Positions 26,111 through 34,740 of a DNA stretch of 64,000 bases are shown here, in pieces. Within the stretch, counting starts at the first letter, position 1, and each line of letters opens with the position of its first letter. Location: contig QFQF01000001.1 of assembly GCA_003248935.1 (NCBI GenBank), forward strand, positions 186,001 through 250,000, read 5' to 3'. The notes below the pieces were generated by a model. That model made no database searches. It was not told where the DNA came from and saw only the letters and a list, made by a program, of their open reading frames with translations. The stretch is from Sphingobium sp. Lineage in GTDB: Bacteria > Pseudomonadota > Alphaproteobacteria > Sphingomonadales > Sphingomonadaceae. A program made the position numbers and the translations under genes.

Positions 26111-27118
26111 ATGACCCACCATCGCGTCCTTCGCCTCGCCGCGGAGGAGAAAGCCCGTCTGAAGCTGATGCTGCTCGCCCGGCATGCGAAATCGGGCGGG
26201 CGGCTCGATCGTGTCGACGGCAGCCATGCGGTCTATCATCACGAACTTCTGGAGACATTGCGCGGCGTCGGCCTCAGCGTGGAGGCCGCCGACCGGTTCG
26301 AGGACCTGGACGATGCGTCCGCCGACTTCGTCATCCCGCTCCTCAACCGCGCCGGCTTCGTCAACAGCGAGATGATGGCACCGCTGATGCTGGAACGCGC
26401 AGGCACGCCCTATCTTGGCGCGCGTCCGATCATCCGCGGCCTGTCGGATGACAAGCATCTGATGAAGCATCTGGCCCGCGCCCATGGCGTTGACACCTGC
26501 GAATGGGCCGTATTCCGCCTCGGCCAGATGGTCGAACGGCCGGATTTCGCGCGTGACGGCCGCATGATCGTCAAACCCAACGCCTCATCCGCCAGCTGGG
26601 GCGTGGCCGTCGTGGACGATTGGGAATCGGCCGCTGCGCAGATCGACTGGCTGCATGATGAGGGCCATGACGCGATACTGGAGCCCTGGATCCCGGCGAT
26701 GGACCTTGCCGTGCCGGTGGTCGGCGCAGACGGCCCCTGGATGCTGCCGCCACTCATCTATCCCAACGGACTGCGCACCTATGAGGAAAAGCGCAACCTG
26801 ATCGACGTCGATGAGGATCCGCTGGCGCCGTTGACCGACATGCACGCCCTCGAACGGGCAACCGGCTTCACCCACAGGCTGATGCGCGAACTCTGGCCGT
26901 TCGACTATGGCCGTTTCGAGTTCCGCTACGATCCCGCCACCGGCCGGATCGCGTTCATGGAAGTGAACCTGAGCTGCAACCTGTGGTCGAAGAAGACGAT
27001 CTCCCGCTCCGCTGGTCTGCTTGGCGTCGACCATGGCGCACTTGTCGAAACCATCGTCACCCATTCGCTGCTGCGACAGGGCGTACTGCGCCGCACGGCG
27101 GTCGAACTCGCGGCATGA
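26111..27118 (+). CDS. ATP-grasp ligase-like protein (D-Ala-D-Ala ligase related), unknown substrate
   Basis: 335 residues. The ATP-grasp fold is suggested by DFVIPLLNRAGFVN, MIVKPNASSASWGVAVV (nucleotide/lysine region near 154-170), the acidic EPWIPAMDLAVPVV strand, and GRIAFMEVNLSCNLWSKKT, which matches the metal-binding Glu-x-Asn of D-Ala-D-Ala ligases (EVNxxP) but with SCN in place of the usual proline/glycine. It is not a housekeeping Ddl: the glycine-rich loop is atypical. GGGAG precedes the start. Its stop overlaps the next gene by ATGA, so the two products are probably made in step. The substrate is unknown. Confidence 0.75.
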   Translation: MTHHRVLRLAAEEKARLKLMLLARHAKSGGRLDRVDGSHAVYHHELLETLRGVGLSVEAADRFEDLDDASADFVIPLLNRAGFVNSEMMAPLMLERAGTPYLGARPIIRGLSDDKHLMKHLARAHGVDTCEWAVFRLGQMVERPDFARDGRMIVKPNASSASWGVAVVDDWESAAAQIDWLHDEGHDAILEPWIPAMDLAVPVVGADGPWMLPPLIYPNGLRTYEEKRNLIDVDEDPLAPLTDMHALERATGFTHRLMRELWPFDYGRFEFRYDPATGRIAFMEVNLSCNLWSKKTISRSAGLLGVDHGALVETIVTHSLLRQGVLRRTAVELAA

Positions 27119-27906
27119 CCGGCATACTGATCCTCGCCGCCAGCCGGGAGGGTGCGCTCGATCCGCTCGCGCAGGCGGCCGAGGTATCGCACAAATGCCT
27201 GGTGCCGGTCGCCGGTGCGCCTCTCATCACCTATCCGCTCCGCGCCGCGCTGGACATGCCCGGCGGCGGGCTCATCCTCATCTCCACAGACGACGCGCAG
27301 GGCCTTCGTACTGTCCCGCTGGTTGCCCAGGCCGAGCGGCAAGGACGCGTCGTCCTGATCGATGCCCAGCCCAATCTGGCCGACAGCATTGTGTATGCGG
27401 GCCAGCGGGCCAGCTTCCCGCTGATCGTCACGACCGCCGACAGCGCCCTGCTGAACGCGGCCGCCCTGCGGGACTTCGCCCTCGCTTCCGACGGAACGAA
27501 GGCGATGGCGACACTGGCCCTTGCCACCCGCGAAGCGGTCCGGGCCGCCCATCCGGATGGACAGCGGCGCTTCTACACCTTCGCGGACGGCGCCTTTTCC
27601 AACTGCAATCTCTACTGGTTGCGGGCCCCGGAAGCGCTGGCCAGCGCCCGTGCCTTTGCCGGCGGCGGCCAGTTCGCCAAACGCCCGGCCCGCATCGTCG
27701 CCGCATTCGGCGTCATCAACCTGCTGCTCTTCCGCCTTGGCAAGTTGCGGCTCGCCACGATGATGCGGCGTATCTCCCGCGTGTTCCGTGTACCGATCGA
27801 GCCGGTCCTGATACCCGATGGCAGGCTGGCCATCGACGTCGACAATGCCCGTACGCACGCAATTGCCGAGGCACTGCTTGCCACCGGGCATCGCGCGGCC
27901 GCCTGA
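27115..27906 (+). CDS. MobA/IspD-like nucleotidyltransferase family protein
   Basis: 263 residues from the ATGA-overlapping start. It begins GILILAASREGALDPLAQ..HKCLVPVAGAPLITY, a variant of the NTP-transferase start (LAAGxSxRxGxxK), with the lysine retained in HKCLVPV. LIVTTADSALL is the equivalent of the metal-binding LVxxxDxP strand. It probably transfers a nucleotide or nucleotide-activated group onto a sugar-phosphate, alcohol or cofactor. Coupled to the ATP-grasp gene; converges on folM with a 16-bp gap. Confidence 0.72.
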   Translation: MTGILILAASREGALDPLAQAAEVSHKCLVPVAGAPLITYPLRAALDMPGGGLILISTDDAQGLRTVPLVAQAERQGRVVLIDAQPNLADSIVYAGQRASFPLIVTTADSALLNAAALRDFALASDGTKAMATLALATREAVRAAHPDGQRRFYTFADGAFSNCNLYWLRAPEALASARAFAGGGQFAKRPARIVAAFGVINLLLFRLGKLRLATMMRRISRVFRVPIEPVLIPDGRLAIDVDNARTHAIAEALLATGHRAAA

Positions 27907-27921
27907 GGCCACGCGTTACCG

Positions 27922-28764
27922 TCAGAGATGCATGAAATCGCGGGGATAGCTGCGCATATGCGCGCCGCCGTCGACATAAAGGACTTGCCCGGTCACCGCC
28001 GTCGCGCTCGCCAGATACAGCACCGCCTCCGCGATCTGGGCGGGCCTTGGCAGATGAGCGAGCGGCATCGCCTCGGCAAGGTCGCGGGTCTGCGCCGGGG
28101 TGTAGTCCGGCGTCACCAGCGTCAATCCGGGCGCAACGCCATTGACCCGCACCTTGGGCGCGAGTTCGCGTGCGGCAATCTGCGTGAAACCGGCCAGCCC
28201 CATTTTTGAGATGGTATAGGCAAGCTGATCGCCATGCGGATGGTCTATCCGCTGGTCGAGGATGTTGATCACACTGCGATCGACAGGCCCGGAGGGAACC
28301 GTCGCAAACGCCTTCGTCAGCAGGACCGGCGCTGCGCAATTGACCGCGAAATGCCGCATCAGGTCATCGCCGCTGACGTTCGCCAGCCTGTCCTGCCCGA
28401 AGATCGCGGCACTGTTGACCAGCAGGTCGGGCGGCCGCCCGAACACGCCAGAGATGCGGGCGATCAGTTCCTCGGCCGCGTCGAGATCAGAGAAATCGGC
28501 GACGAACCCTTCCCATGACGTGCCGTGATCGTCGAGTGCGCGCTCCAGCCCGCCTTCCAGTTCGACATCATGGCTCCCGTGAATCGCAAGCGCGTATCCG
28601 GCGGCGGCCAGCGCCGTGGCGATCGCCGCCCCGAGCCTGCGATGTCCCCCGGTGACAAGTGCGAGCCTGCGCCCAGAGACCGGCAATGCGGTGGCCTCGG
28701 CCGGTTCCGGCACGCTTGCGAGCGGGGCCCCCAGCGGGCGATAGCGTCCCTCTTCGTCGGTCAC
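27922..28764 (-). CDS. folM: SDR pteridine reductase-like protein (FolM-type dihydromonapterin/dihydrofolate reductase)
   Basis: 280 residues from a GTG that overlaps the folE stop (GTGA). The cofactor motif is TGGHRRLG (TGxxxRxxG), the form found in pteridine reductases, rather than the usual TGxxxGxG of SDRs; NSAAIF and YTISKMG (Tyr-x3-Lys) follow. FolM reduces dihydromonapterin or dihydrofolate. Cotranscription with folE (GTP cyclohydrolase I) strongly supports a pterin role. The first ~30 residues are a nonconserved extension. Confidence 0.85.
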   Translation of the reverse strand: MTDEEGRYRPLGAPLASVPEPAEATALPVSGRRLALVTGGHRRLGAAIATALAAAGYALAIHGSHDVELEGGLERALDDHGTSWEGFVADFSDLDAAEELIARISGVFGRPPDLLVNSAAIFGQDRLANVSGDDLMRHFAVNCAAPVLLTKAFATVPSGPVDRSVINILDQRIDHPHGDQLAYTISKMGLAGFTQIAARELAPKVRVNGVAPGLTLVTPDYTPAQTRDLAEAMPLAHLPRPAQIAEAVLYLASATAVTGQVLYVDGGAHMRSYPRDFMHL

Positions 28765-29375
28765 ACGCCCATCAGCTTCAGCACTTCCTTGCGGCTCTTC
28801 TCATCCTCGCGGAACACGCCCATCATCCGGCTGGTCTTCATGACCACGCCCGGCGTGCGCACGCCCCGCCCCGTCATGCAGCCGTGCGTCGCCTCGATCA
28901 CGACCGCCACGCCCAGCGGTTTCAGATTGTCCCAGATGCAGTCGGCAACCTCCGCCGTCAGCCTTTCCTGGACCTGCAGGCGTTGGGCGTAGGCATGAAG
29001 CACACGCGCAAGCTTCGAAATGCCGACCACATAGTCGCCGGGAAGATAGGCGATATGCGCCTTCCCCACGATCGGCGCCATGTGATGCTCGCAGTGGGAC
29101 TGGAACGGGATGTCCTTCAGCAGCACGATCTCGTCATAACCGCCGACTTCATGGAAAATGCGGCTCAGATGATAGGCAGGATCCTCGGCATAGCCGCGGC
29201 AATATTCCTTCCACGCGCGCGCGACCCGCTTTGGCGTGTCGAGCAACCCTTCGCGCTCCGGGTCATCGCCCGACCAGCGGATCAGCGTACGGATGGCGTC
29301 GGCAACCGCGTCGGGCACCGGAATCTTTCCCGGTTCCGCTACCAGATCGCCATCGTCGAGGTCGGATTCCGCCAT
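28761..29375 (-). CDS. folE: GTP cyclohydrolase I (FolE)
   Basis: 204 residues from ATG 29375 (AGAGG six bases upstream); a slightly longer start two codons upstream has no spacing. Zinc and active-site motifs are intact: QSHCEHHMAP and ATHGCMTGRGV. First step of folate/pterin synthesis, GTP to 7,8-dihydroneopterin triphosphate. GTGA overlap with folM. Confidence 0.96.
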   Translation of the reverse strand: MAESDLDDGDLVAEPGKIPVPDAVADAIRTLIRWSGDDPEREGLLDTPKRVARAWKEYCRGYAEDPAYHLSRIFHEVGGYDEIVLLKDIPFQSHCEHHMAPIVGKAHIAYLPGDYVVGISKLARVLHAYAQRLQVQERLTAEVADCIWDNLKPLGVAVVIEATHGCMTGRGVRTPGVVMKTSRMMGVFREDEKSRKEVLKLMGV

Positions 29376-29510
29376 TTTCATCCTCTTATCGGTGCCTTGC
29401 GATGCGCATATGGAATGCGGGACCGCCCTTGACCAGCCTTTCCTTGCGTCTTCACCGGAAATGCGAGGCCTCACTGGACAGAGGCGCCACCCAATGCCAC
29501 CTCATCACCC

Positions 29511-30428
29511 ATGGATACTCCCCGTTCGGTTATCGATGCCGCCCGCGCATGGCAACCCGCACGCCTTGCCCTGGCAACGGTCATGTCGACCTGGGGTTCG
29601 GCCCCGCGTCCACAGGGATCGCACATGCTGGTGCATGAGGACGGACGCTTCGAAGGGTCGGTATCGGGCGGCTGTGTCGAGGGCGACGTGCTGGCGACGG
29701 CGGCGGAGGTCATCGCCACCGGTGCGACGCGGGTACGACGCTATGGCGTGGCGGACGCGAGCGCATGGGAGGTCGGGCTGCCATGCGGCGGAACCATCGA
29801 GGTACTGGTCCAGCCCGTCAGCGAGCACGGCTTCCCGTTCCGGTTGTTCGACGCGATCGAGGCGGCGGTCGGTGACGGGCCACCGCTCGCGATATCGACG
29901 GACCCCGAGAGCGGCCTCAGCCGCGAGGGGGTGATCGATGGCCTGTTCGTCAATCGATATCGCCCGCGCAGACGGCTGATCATCGTCGGCGCGGTACAGA
30001 TCGCGCAATCGCTCGTGCCCATAGCCCATGCCCTCGACGTGGCGGTGACTCTGGTCGACCCCCGCGCCCGTTTCCTGACGGCCGAACGCTTTCCCGATGT
30101 CACGCTCGACGATCGCTGGCCTGACGAGGCCGTGGCTGCGCTTCGTCCCGATGCGGCGACCGCCGTCATCACGCTCAGCCACGATCCGAAGATCGACGAC
30201 CCGGCCCTGATCGCAGCGCTTTCGGCGCCGACCGGCTATGTCGCGGCTCTCGGTTCGCGCAAGAGCCACGCCGCCCGACGCGAACGCCTGACCGCTGCTG
30301 GCGTGCCGGACGCCAACCTCGACCGGATCGACGGCCCGGCCGGCGTCGACATAGCGGCACGCGGGCCTGCCGAGATCGCCCTGTCCGTCGCCGCCGGCAT
30401 GGTGCAGGCGCTCAACCGCGCAGGCTGA
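29511..30428 (+). CDS. XdhC/CoxI family protein (Moco sulfurylation chaperone)
   Basis: 305 residues. The N-terminal XdhC motif LATVMSTWGSAPRPQGSHM and GSVSGGCVEGDV are followed by LPCGGTIEVLVQPV and a C-terminal Rossmann-like domain ending YVAALGSRKSHAARRERL, all typical. XdhC binds molybdenum cofactor, has it sulfurated and delivers it to xanthine dehydrogenase-like enzymes. One base separates it from the mocA-like gene. A second XdhC is encoded at 44906-45823; this copy may serve another molybdoenzyme. Confidence 0.9.
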   Translation: MDTPRSVIDAARAWQPARLALATVMSTWGSAPRPQGSHMLVHEDGRFEGSVSGGCVEGDVLATAAEVIATGATRVRRYGVADASAWEVGLPCGGTIEVLVQPVSEHGFPFRLFDAIEAAVGDGPPLAISTDPESGLSREGVIDGLFVNRYRPRRRLIIVGAVQIAQSLVPIAHALDVAVTLVDPRARFLTAERFPDVTLDDRWPDEAVAALRPDAATAVITLSHDPKIDDPALIAALSAPTGYVAALGSRKSHAARRERLTAAGVPDANLDRIDGPAGVDIAARGPAEIALSVAAGMVQALNRAG

Positions 30429-30429
30429 C

Positions 30430-31014
30430 ATGAAGCCGGCCGACACGACCGGAGTACTGCTCGCCGCCGGGCTCTCGCGCCGCTTCGGCCTCGCCGACAA
30501 GCTCGTCGCGATCCATAAGGGCCGCCCTTTGATCGCGCACGCGGCCGAAGCCTTGGCCGCGATACGACCCCGCCACCTGATCGGCATTGTAAGGCCGCTG
30601 GACGACGCACCGGTCGTGCATGCCATCCTGACCGAACTCGGCTTCACGCTGCTCGTCAACGATCAGCCGGAGGCGGGCCTGTCCGGCAGCATAGCGCGCG
30701 CCATGGATCAGGTGATGAAGACAGGCTGCTCAGGCGCGCTGATCGTGCTGGCTGACATGCCGGGCGTGACGGCAGGGCATCTGTGCGGAATCTGTGACAA
30801 AGCCACAGATGACAGGTCCATCGTCGCCAGCCTTGACGGCAAATCCCCTTCTCCCCCCTGCCTTTTCGGCCGTGCGCACTTCTCAGCGCTTGGCGCACTC
30901 CAGGGCGACAAGGGCGCGCGCGATCTGCTCTCCGGCGCGTCGCTGGTCCCGGCCGCACCCGGCATGCTGGGTGATGTCGACACGCCGGAGGATCTTCACG
31001 GCTTTGACGGCTGA
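30430..31014 (+). CDS. mocA: MocA-like molybdenum cofactor cytidylyltransferase
   Basis: 194 residues. The motif GVLLAAGLSRRFGLADKLV is the LAAGxSxRxGxxK signature, and LIVLADMPGVT is the metal-binding strand. MocA adds CMP to molybdopterin to form the MCD cofactor of XDH/CODH-type enzymes. Pairing with XdhC supports this over IspD or MobA. Its last 19 bp overlap the converging cytochrome b561-YceI gene. Confidence 0.85.
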   Translation: MKPADTTGVLLAAGLSRRFGLADKLVAIHKGRPLIAHAAEALAAIRPRHLIGIVRPLDDAPVVHAILTELGFTLLVNDQPEAGLSGSIARAMDQVMKTGCSGALIVLADMPGVTAGHLCGICDKATDDRSIVASLDGKSPSPPCLFGRAHFSALGALQGDKGARDLLSGASLVPAAPGMLGDVDTPEDLHGFDG

Positions 31015-32258
31015 CCGATCGCGTCGAAGCTGAAGCGCACGGATACATCGGATGCAAGGCCGGTGCTGCTGTCACCATTCCCTACCCCGAATAGCCCGCG
31101 GGCAACCGATGCCGTGCCCTTGACCGTCCGACTCATGCCTTTGCCGGATAGAGTAAAGCGTATCGTCTGGGGCTTGCTGACCCCCTTCAGCGTCAGCGTG
31201 CCGTTCGCGCGGTAGCTGCCCGGCCCCGTGCTTTCCGCTCCCCTGGCCGTGAAACGGGCGGTCGGATGCGCCGCCACGTCGAAGAATTCGGCTCCGGGCA
31301 ACATGCCGTCCTGCGTCGGATCGCCAACGGTCGCACTCGCAAGGTTGATGTCGACACCGATATCCGCCGTCTCGGGATGATCAGGATCCATCACGATCCG
31401 CGCCGACCAGCTATTGAAATGCCCGGCGATAGTCGAACCGTCTGAACTGCCGACGGAAAAGGCCAGGTTTCTGCCTTTCTGCACTTTCCACAAGGGCGGC
31501 GGCCCGACAGGCGCAATGTCCTCTTTGCTGGCTTCCGCGGCATTCGCGGGCGTCGCCGCCGCATTATCAATGACCGCCCCGGCTGACGCATTCGCCGCTG
31601 CCTCAATCGCATTGTCTGCTCCGGCCTCTGCTGGAACGGAGGCGACAGGTTTGGGCTGCGTTTCCTTGCCCGGAAGGGCCGCCTTGCCCAGCACCAGACC
31701 AAGCGGCACCAGTGCAACCAGCCCCAGCATCATCGCCATCGAACGGGTCGGCACCATGCGATAGATGAGCCCGTCGCGCAGCAGCACATGGTGCCGGAGG
31801 GCACCCGCGACATGCAGCAGGAAAAGCGCCACGCCGAGCCAGGCGATCAGACCGTGGGCATTCTCGTACAGCGCATGGCTCGCCTGCGCCAAGGGCAGAT
31901 GCGGCAACGGTATCGTGCCGAAGATCAGCGTCGGCACCTTGACCTTCGCCGTCGACACGAGCGCCCAGCCGGTCAGCGGCCCGCCCAGCATGAACACATA
32001 GAGGCCGATATGAACGCCCTTCGCCAGCGCGCCATTGATGCCGCCCTCCTTCGGTGCCGGGCGCGGCTTCCAGTAACGAACGGCTATCCGCGCCAGGGTA
32101 AGGACCAGAATGGTGATGCCGACCGATTTGTGTAGCTGGAAGGCGGAAAAGCCTCTCGCCCCCAGCCCTTCGAGCCCCCAGCCAAGTGCGATCTGAAAAG
32201 CAAGGGCGGCGGCGATGGCCCAGTGAAGCGCGATGGCGATGCGGCTGTAGCGTTGCAT
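30996..32258 (-). CDS. Cytochrome b561-YceI fusion protein
   Basis: 420 residues from ATG 32258 (AAAGGGA upstream); longer upstream frame rejected. Residues ~1-185 are a cytochrome b561-type domain with four helices and heme-ligand histidines (ALHWAI, QLHKSVGI, HGLIAWLG, HVAGALRHHVL). Residues ~205-265 are an Ala/Pro-rich linker. Residues ~265-420 form a YceI lipocalin-like domain (SVGSSDGSTIAGHFNSWSA, FFDVAAHPTARF, TLTLKGVSKPQTI), which binds isoprenoid quinones. The fusion suggests a periplasm-facing quinone-linked redox protein. E. coli encodes related proteins (YceJ and YceI) separately. Confidence 0.9.
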   Translation of the reverse strand: MQRYSRIAIALHWAIAAALAFQIALGWGLEGLGARGFSAFQLHKSVGITILVLTLARIAVRYWKPRPAPKEGGINGALAKGVHIGLYVFMLGGPLTGWALVSTAKVKVPTLIFGTIPLPHLPLAQASHALYENAHGLIAWLGVALFLLHVAGALRHHVLLRDGLIYRMVPTRSMAMMLGLVALVPLGLVLGKAALPGKETQPKPVASVPAEAGADNAIEAAANASAGAVIDNAAATPANAAEASKEDIAPVGPPPLWKVQKGRNLAFSVGSSDGSTIAGHFNSWSARIVMDPDHPETADIGVDINLASATVGDPTQDGMLPGAEFFDVAAHPTARFTARGAESTGPGSYRANGTLTLKGVSKPQTIRFTLSGKGMSRTVKGTASVARGLFGVGNGDSSTGLASDVSVRFSFDAIGQPSKP

Positions 32259-32481
32259 GCAGGTTCCCTTTCGGCAGGCCGGCACGCTACAGCGCCCGGC
32301 GGACACTGAACAGCGCCGCAACGGAAATGATGCGTTACCGGAATAGACCGGTGATCGGCATCGTCCTGTGTCCTGTCCCGTTCCATGACGAACCGGTTTG
32401 AAACGCCGCCTGATCGTGCCGCCGCCATTGCCAATCCTTGTTGCGCTGCAGTATCGCATCGCCACGAGGAGCGGGTCCATC

Positions 32482-33483
32482 ATGAACAAGCCTGTAGTAC
32501 TGGTTACCGGCGGCGCCGGCTATATCGGCAGCCATGCCGTCCTTGCCCTGCGCGATGCGGGCTGGCCGGTCGTCGTCATCGACAATCTCACCACCGGCTT
32601 CCGCTGGGCCGTGCCTGAGGATGTGCCGTTCGTGTCCGGCGACATAGAGGATCAGGCACTGGTCGAAGCGACCATGCGCACGCACGGCATCGGCGCGGTC
32701 ATGCATTTCGCCGGTTCGATCATCGTGCCCGAATCCGTCGAGAACCCGCTCAAATATTATCACAACAATTCGGTGAAGAGCCGCGCCCTCATCGAAAGCG
32801 CGGTGCGAAGCGGCGTGCGGCATTTCATCTTCTCCTCCACCGCCGCGACCTATGGTATTCCCAAAGAAAGCCCGGTGCGGGAGGATAGCCCGAAACAGCC
32901 GATCAATCCCTACGGCATGTCGAAACTGATGACGGAGATCATGCTGGCCGACGTGGCGAAGGCGCATCCGTTCAATTATTGCGCGCTGCGCTATTTCAAC
33001 GTCGCGGGCGCCGACCCGCGTGCGCGCTCCGGCCAGTCGACGGCAGGCGCCACCCATCTGATCAAGGTCGCGGTCGAAGCCGCGCTGGGCAAGCGCAGCC
33101 ACGTTTCGGTCTTCGGCACGGACTATGACACGCCGGACGGCACCGGGGTACGCGACTATATTCACGTTTCCGACCTTGCGAGTGCACATGTGCTGGCGCT
33201 GGAAGCGTTGATCGCCGACCCGGCGGCGAGCCACACGCTCAACTGCGGCTACGGCCGGGGTTTTTCGGTCCTCGAAGTGCTCGACGCCGTCGACCGTGTG
33301 ACCAACATGCAGATCGAGCGGAGGATCGAGGGGCGCCGGGCGGGAGACCCCGACGCGCTGATCTCCGACAACAGCGCGATCATGGCGCGGTTCCCGTGGC
33401 AGCCCAAGCATGCCGACCTCAACGAGATCGTCAGCCACGCCCTCGCCTGGGAACGGAAGCTGAGCGAGATTCGCCCGGCATGA
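32482..33483 (+). CDS. galE: UDP-glucose 4-epimerase (GalE)
   Basis: 333 residues from ATG 32482 with GAGGAG upstream. NAD motif TGGAGYIG at ~8-15, SSTAATYG with the catalytic Ser/Thr, and YGMSK (Tyr-x3-Lys). KYYHNNSVKSRALIE and the RYFNVAGADP block are GalE-specific. It interconverts UDP-glucose and UDP-galactose for envelope polysaccharides. The stop overlaps the next gene by ATGA. Confidence 0.95.
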   Translation: MNKPVVLVTGGAGYIGSHAVLALRDAGWPVVVIDNLTTGFRWAVPEDVPFVSGDIEDQALVEATMRTHGIGAVMHFAGSIIVPESVENPLKYYHNNSVKSRALIESAVRSGVRHFIFSSTAATYGIPKESPVREDSPKQPINPYGMSKLMTEIMLADVAKAHPFNYCALRYFNVAGADPRARSGQSTAGATHLIKVAVEAALGKRSHVSVFGTDYDTPDGTGVRDYIHVSDLASAHVLALEALIADPAASHTLNCGYGRGFSVLEVLDAVDRVTNMQIERRIEGRRAGDPDALISDNSAIMARFPWQPKHADLNEIVSHALAWERKLSEIRPA

Positions 33484-33965
33484 GCCTCGAGTCCGTCCGC
33501 GCCGACCTGGCACTGAAGGCCCCGGAAATCGCGATCATCGATCAGAGGGCGAGTACCGCAACCGTGCTGGAGGCTGCGGCCGTCCTCGGCGTCGAACCGG
33601 CGCGGATCGCCAAGACGCTCTCGCTGCGGATCGGCGATGCGGTCGTGCTGGTGGTGGCCCGCGGCGACGCCCGCCTCGACAACCGGAAGGCCCGGGCGGC
33701 GCTCGGCGGCAAGCCCCGCATGCTGGGCGCTGAGGAGGTCGAGGCATTGACCGGTCATCCGGTGGGCGGCGTCTGCCCCTTCGGCCTTGCGACGCCGCTC
33801 GCGGTCTATTGCGATGTGTCGCTTCAGGCGTTCGACACGGTCTTTCCGGCGGCGGGCGCACGCACCGCTTCGGTGGAACTCTCTCCAGAACGGCTTTCGA
33901 CCATCACCGGGGGCCAGTGGGTGGATGTCTGCACCCTGCCGCAGCCTGTCGAGGCGGCGGACTGA
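33480..33965 (+). CDS. YbaK/EbsC-type aminoacyl-tRNA deacylase domain protein
   Basis: 161 residues from the ATGA overlap with galE. The YbaK/ProX features are a first strand (TATVLEAAAVLGVEPARIAKTL), the invariant lysine in AKTLSL, VVARGDARLDNRK, and VGGVCPFGL. Such proteins hydrolyse misacylated tRNAs in trans, commonly Cys- or Ala-tRNA-Pro; the specificity cannot be read. Confidence 0.88.
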   Translation: MSLESVRADLALKAPEIAIIDQRASTATVLEAAAVLGVEPARIAKTLSLRIGDAVVLVVARGDARLDNRKARAALGGKPRMLGAEEVEALTGHPVGGVCPFGLATPLAVYCDVSLQAFDTVFPAAGARTASVELSPERLSTITGGQWVDVCTLPQPVEAAD

Positions 33966-33969
33966 GGCT

Positions 33970-34683
33970 TCAATCGGCCATCGCGCTCCGGGGAACAGGC
34001 GCGGCCGGTCCGCTTCCGTTCCCCGGCCGGCCGGCATCGGCCCTGACATAGGCGCGGATCAGGTTGATGCCATGCGCCAGCCAGCCCTCACGCCATTCGG
34101 CGCTGCGCATGTCGGTCTGGAGCAAGGCGGACAGCGAATAGCTGCTCGATATGTGAAAGCGGCTCAGCGCCGTGATCGTGACGTAAAGATGATCGGCGTC
34201 GACGCCGGGCCGGAACTCGCCCTTCGCCTCGCCCGCCGCGATGATCCGCTTCAACACCTGCTTCAGGTTTGCCGCCGCCTCCGGCACGCTCTTTGACTGG
34301 CGGACGAACTTTCCCTGCATCATGTTTTCGGTGCGCAGCAACCCCTCGAAATAGGGATTGTTCTGGAAATAGGCGAAGGTGAAACGGAACAACTGTTCGA
34401 CGCAGCCCGTCGGATCGTCATAGTCGAAGACCAGCGCCGCTTCCTTCGTGCGCAAATCCTCATAGGCGGCCTCGATCGCCGCGACGTAGAGCGCCTTCTT
34501 GTTTCCGAAATGATGGTAGAGCAGGCGAATATTGCATTTGGCGAGGGCGGATATGCGCTCCGTCCGCGCGCCGGAAAAGCCGTTGGCGCTGAATTCGCGC
34601 GTCGCCGCCTTCAGGATCGCGGCGCGGGTGCGCTCGCTGTCCCGCTTGCGCACCGGTGCCGTCGTCGTTTCGGCTGCCGTCAT
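33970..34683 (-). CDS. TetR family transcriptional regulator
   Basis: 237 residues from ATG 34683 (GGGAGGG upstream). N-terminal helix-turn-helix: RAAILKAATREFSANGFSGARTERISALAKCNIRLLYHHFGNKKALY (residues ~20-66) follows the TetR pattern. The C-terminal ligand domain is not recognised. It lies directly downstream of the NUP gene on the same strand, beside the purine genes, and so is a candidate regulator of purine or nucleoside uptake. The ligand is unknown. Confidence 0.88.
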   Translation of the reverse strand: MTAAETTTAPVRKRDSERTRAAILKAATREFSANGFSGARTERISALAKCNIRLLYHHFGNKKALYVAAIEAAYEDLRTKEAALVFDYDDPTGCVEQLFRFTFAYFQNNPYFEGLLRTENMMQGKFVRQSKSVPEAAANLKQVLKRIIAAGEAKGEFRPGVDADHLYVTITALSRFHISSSYSLSALLQTDMRSAEWREGWLAHGINLIRAYVRADAGRPGNGSGPAAPVPRSAMAD

Positions 34684-34696
34684 CTTCACCCTCCCT

Positions 34697-34738
34697 GACC
34701 GGAGGAACATCCGGTCTTCTCCGGCGGCAATTCGCCGG
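34697..34738. promoter_or_regulatory. Two palindromes just upstream of the tetR-type gene
   Basis: GACCGGA (34697-34703) and TCCGGTC (34710-34716) are perfect arms with a 6-bp spacer; CCGGCG (34721-34726) and CGCCGG (34733-34738) form a second dyad. Arm size and place, 14 bp before the regulator start, suit a TetR autoregulatory operator. A terminator or processing hairpin after the upstream NUP gene is the alternative. Confidence 0.45.
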
Positions 34739-34740
34739 TC

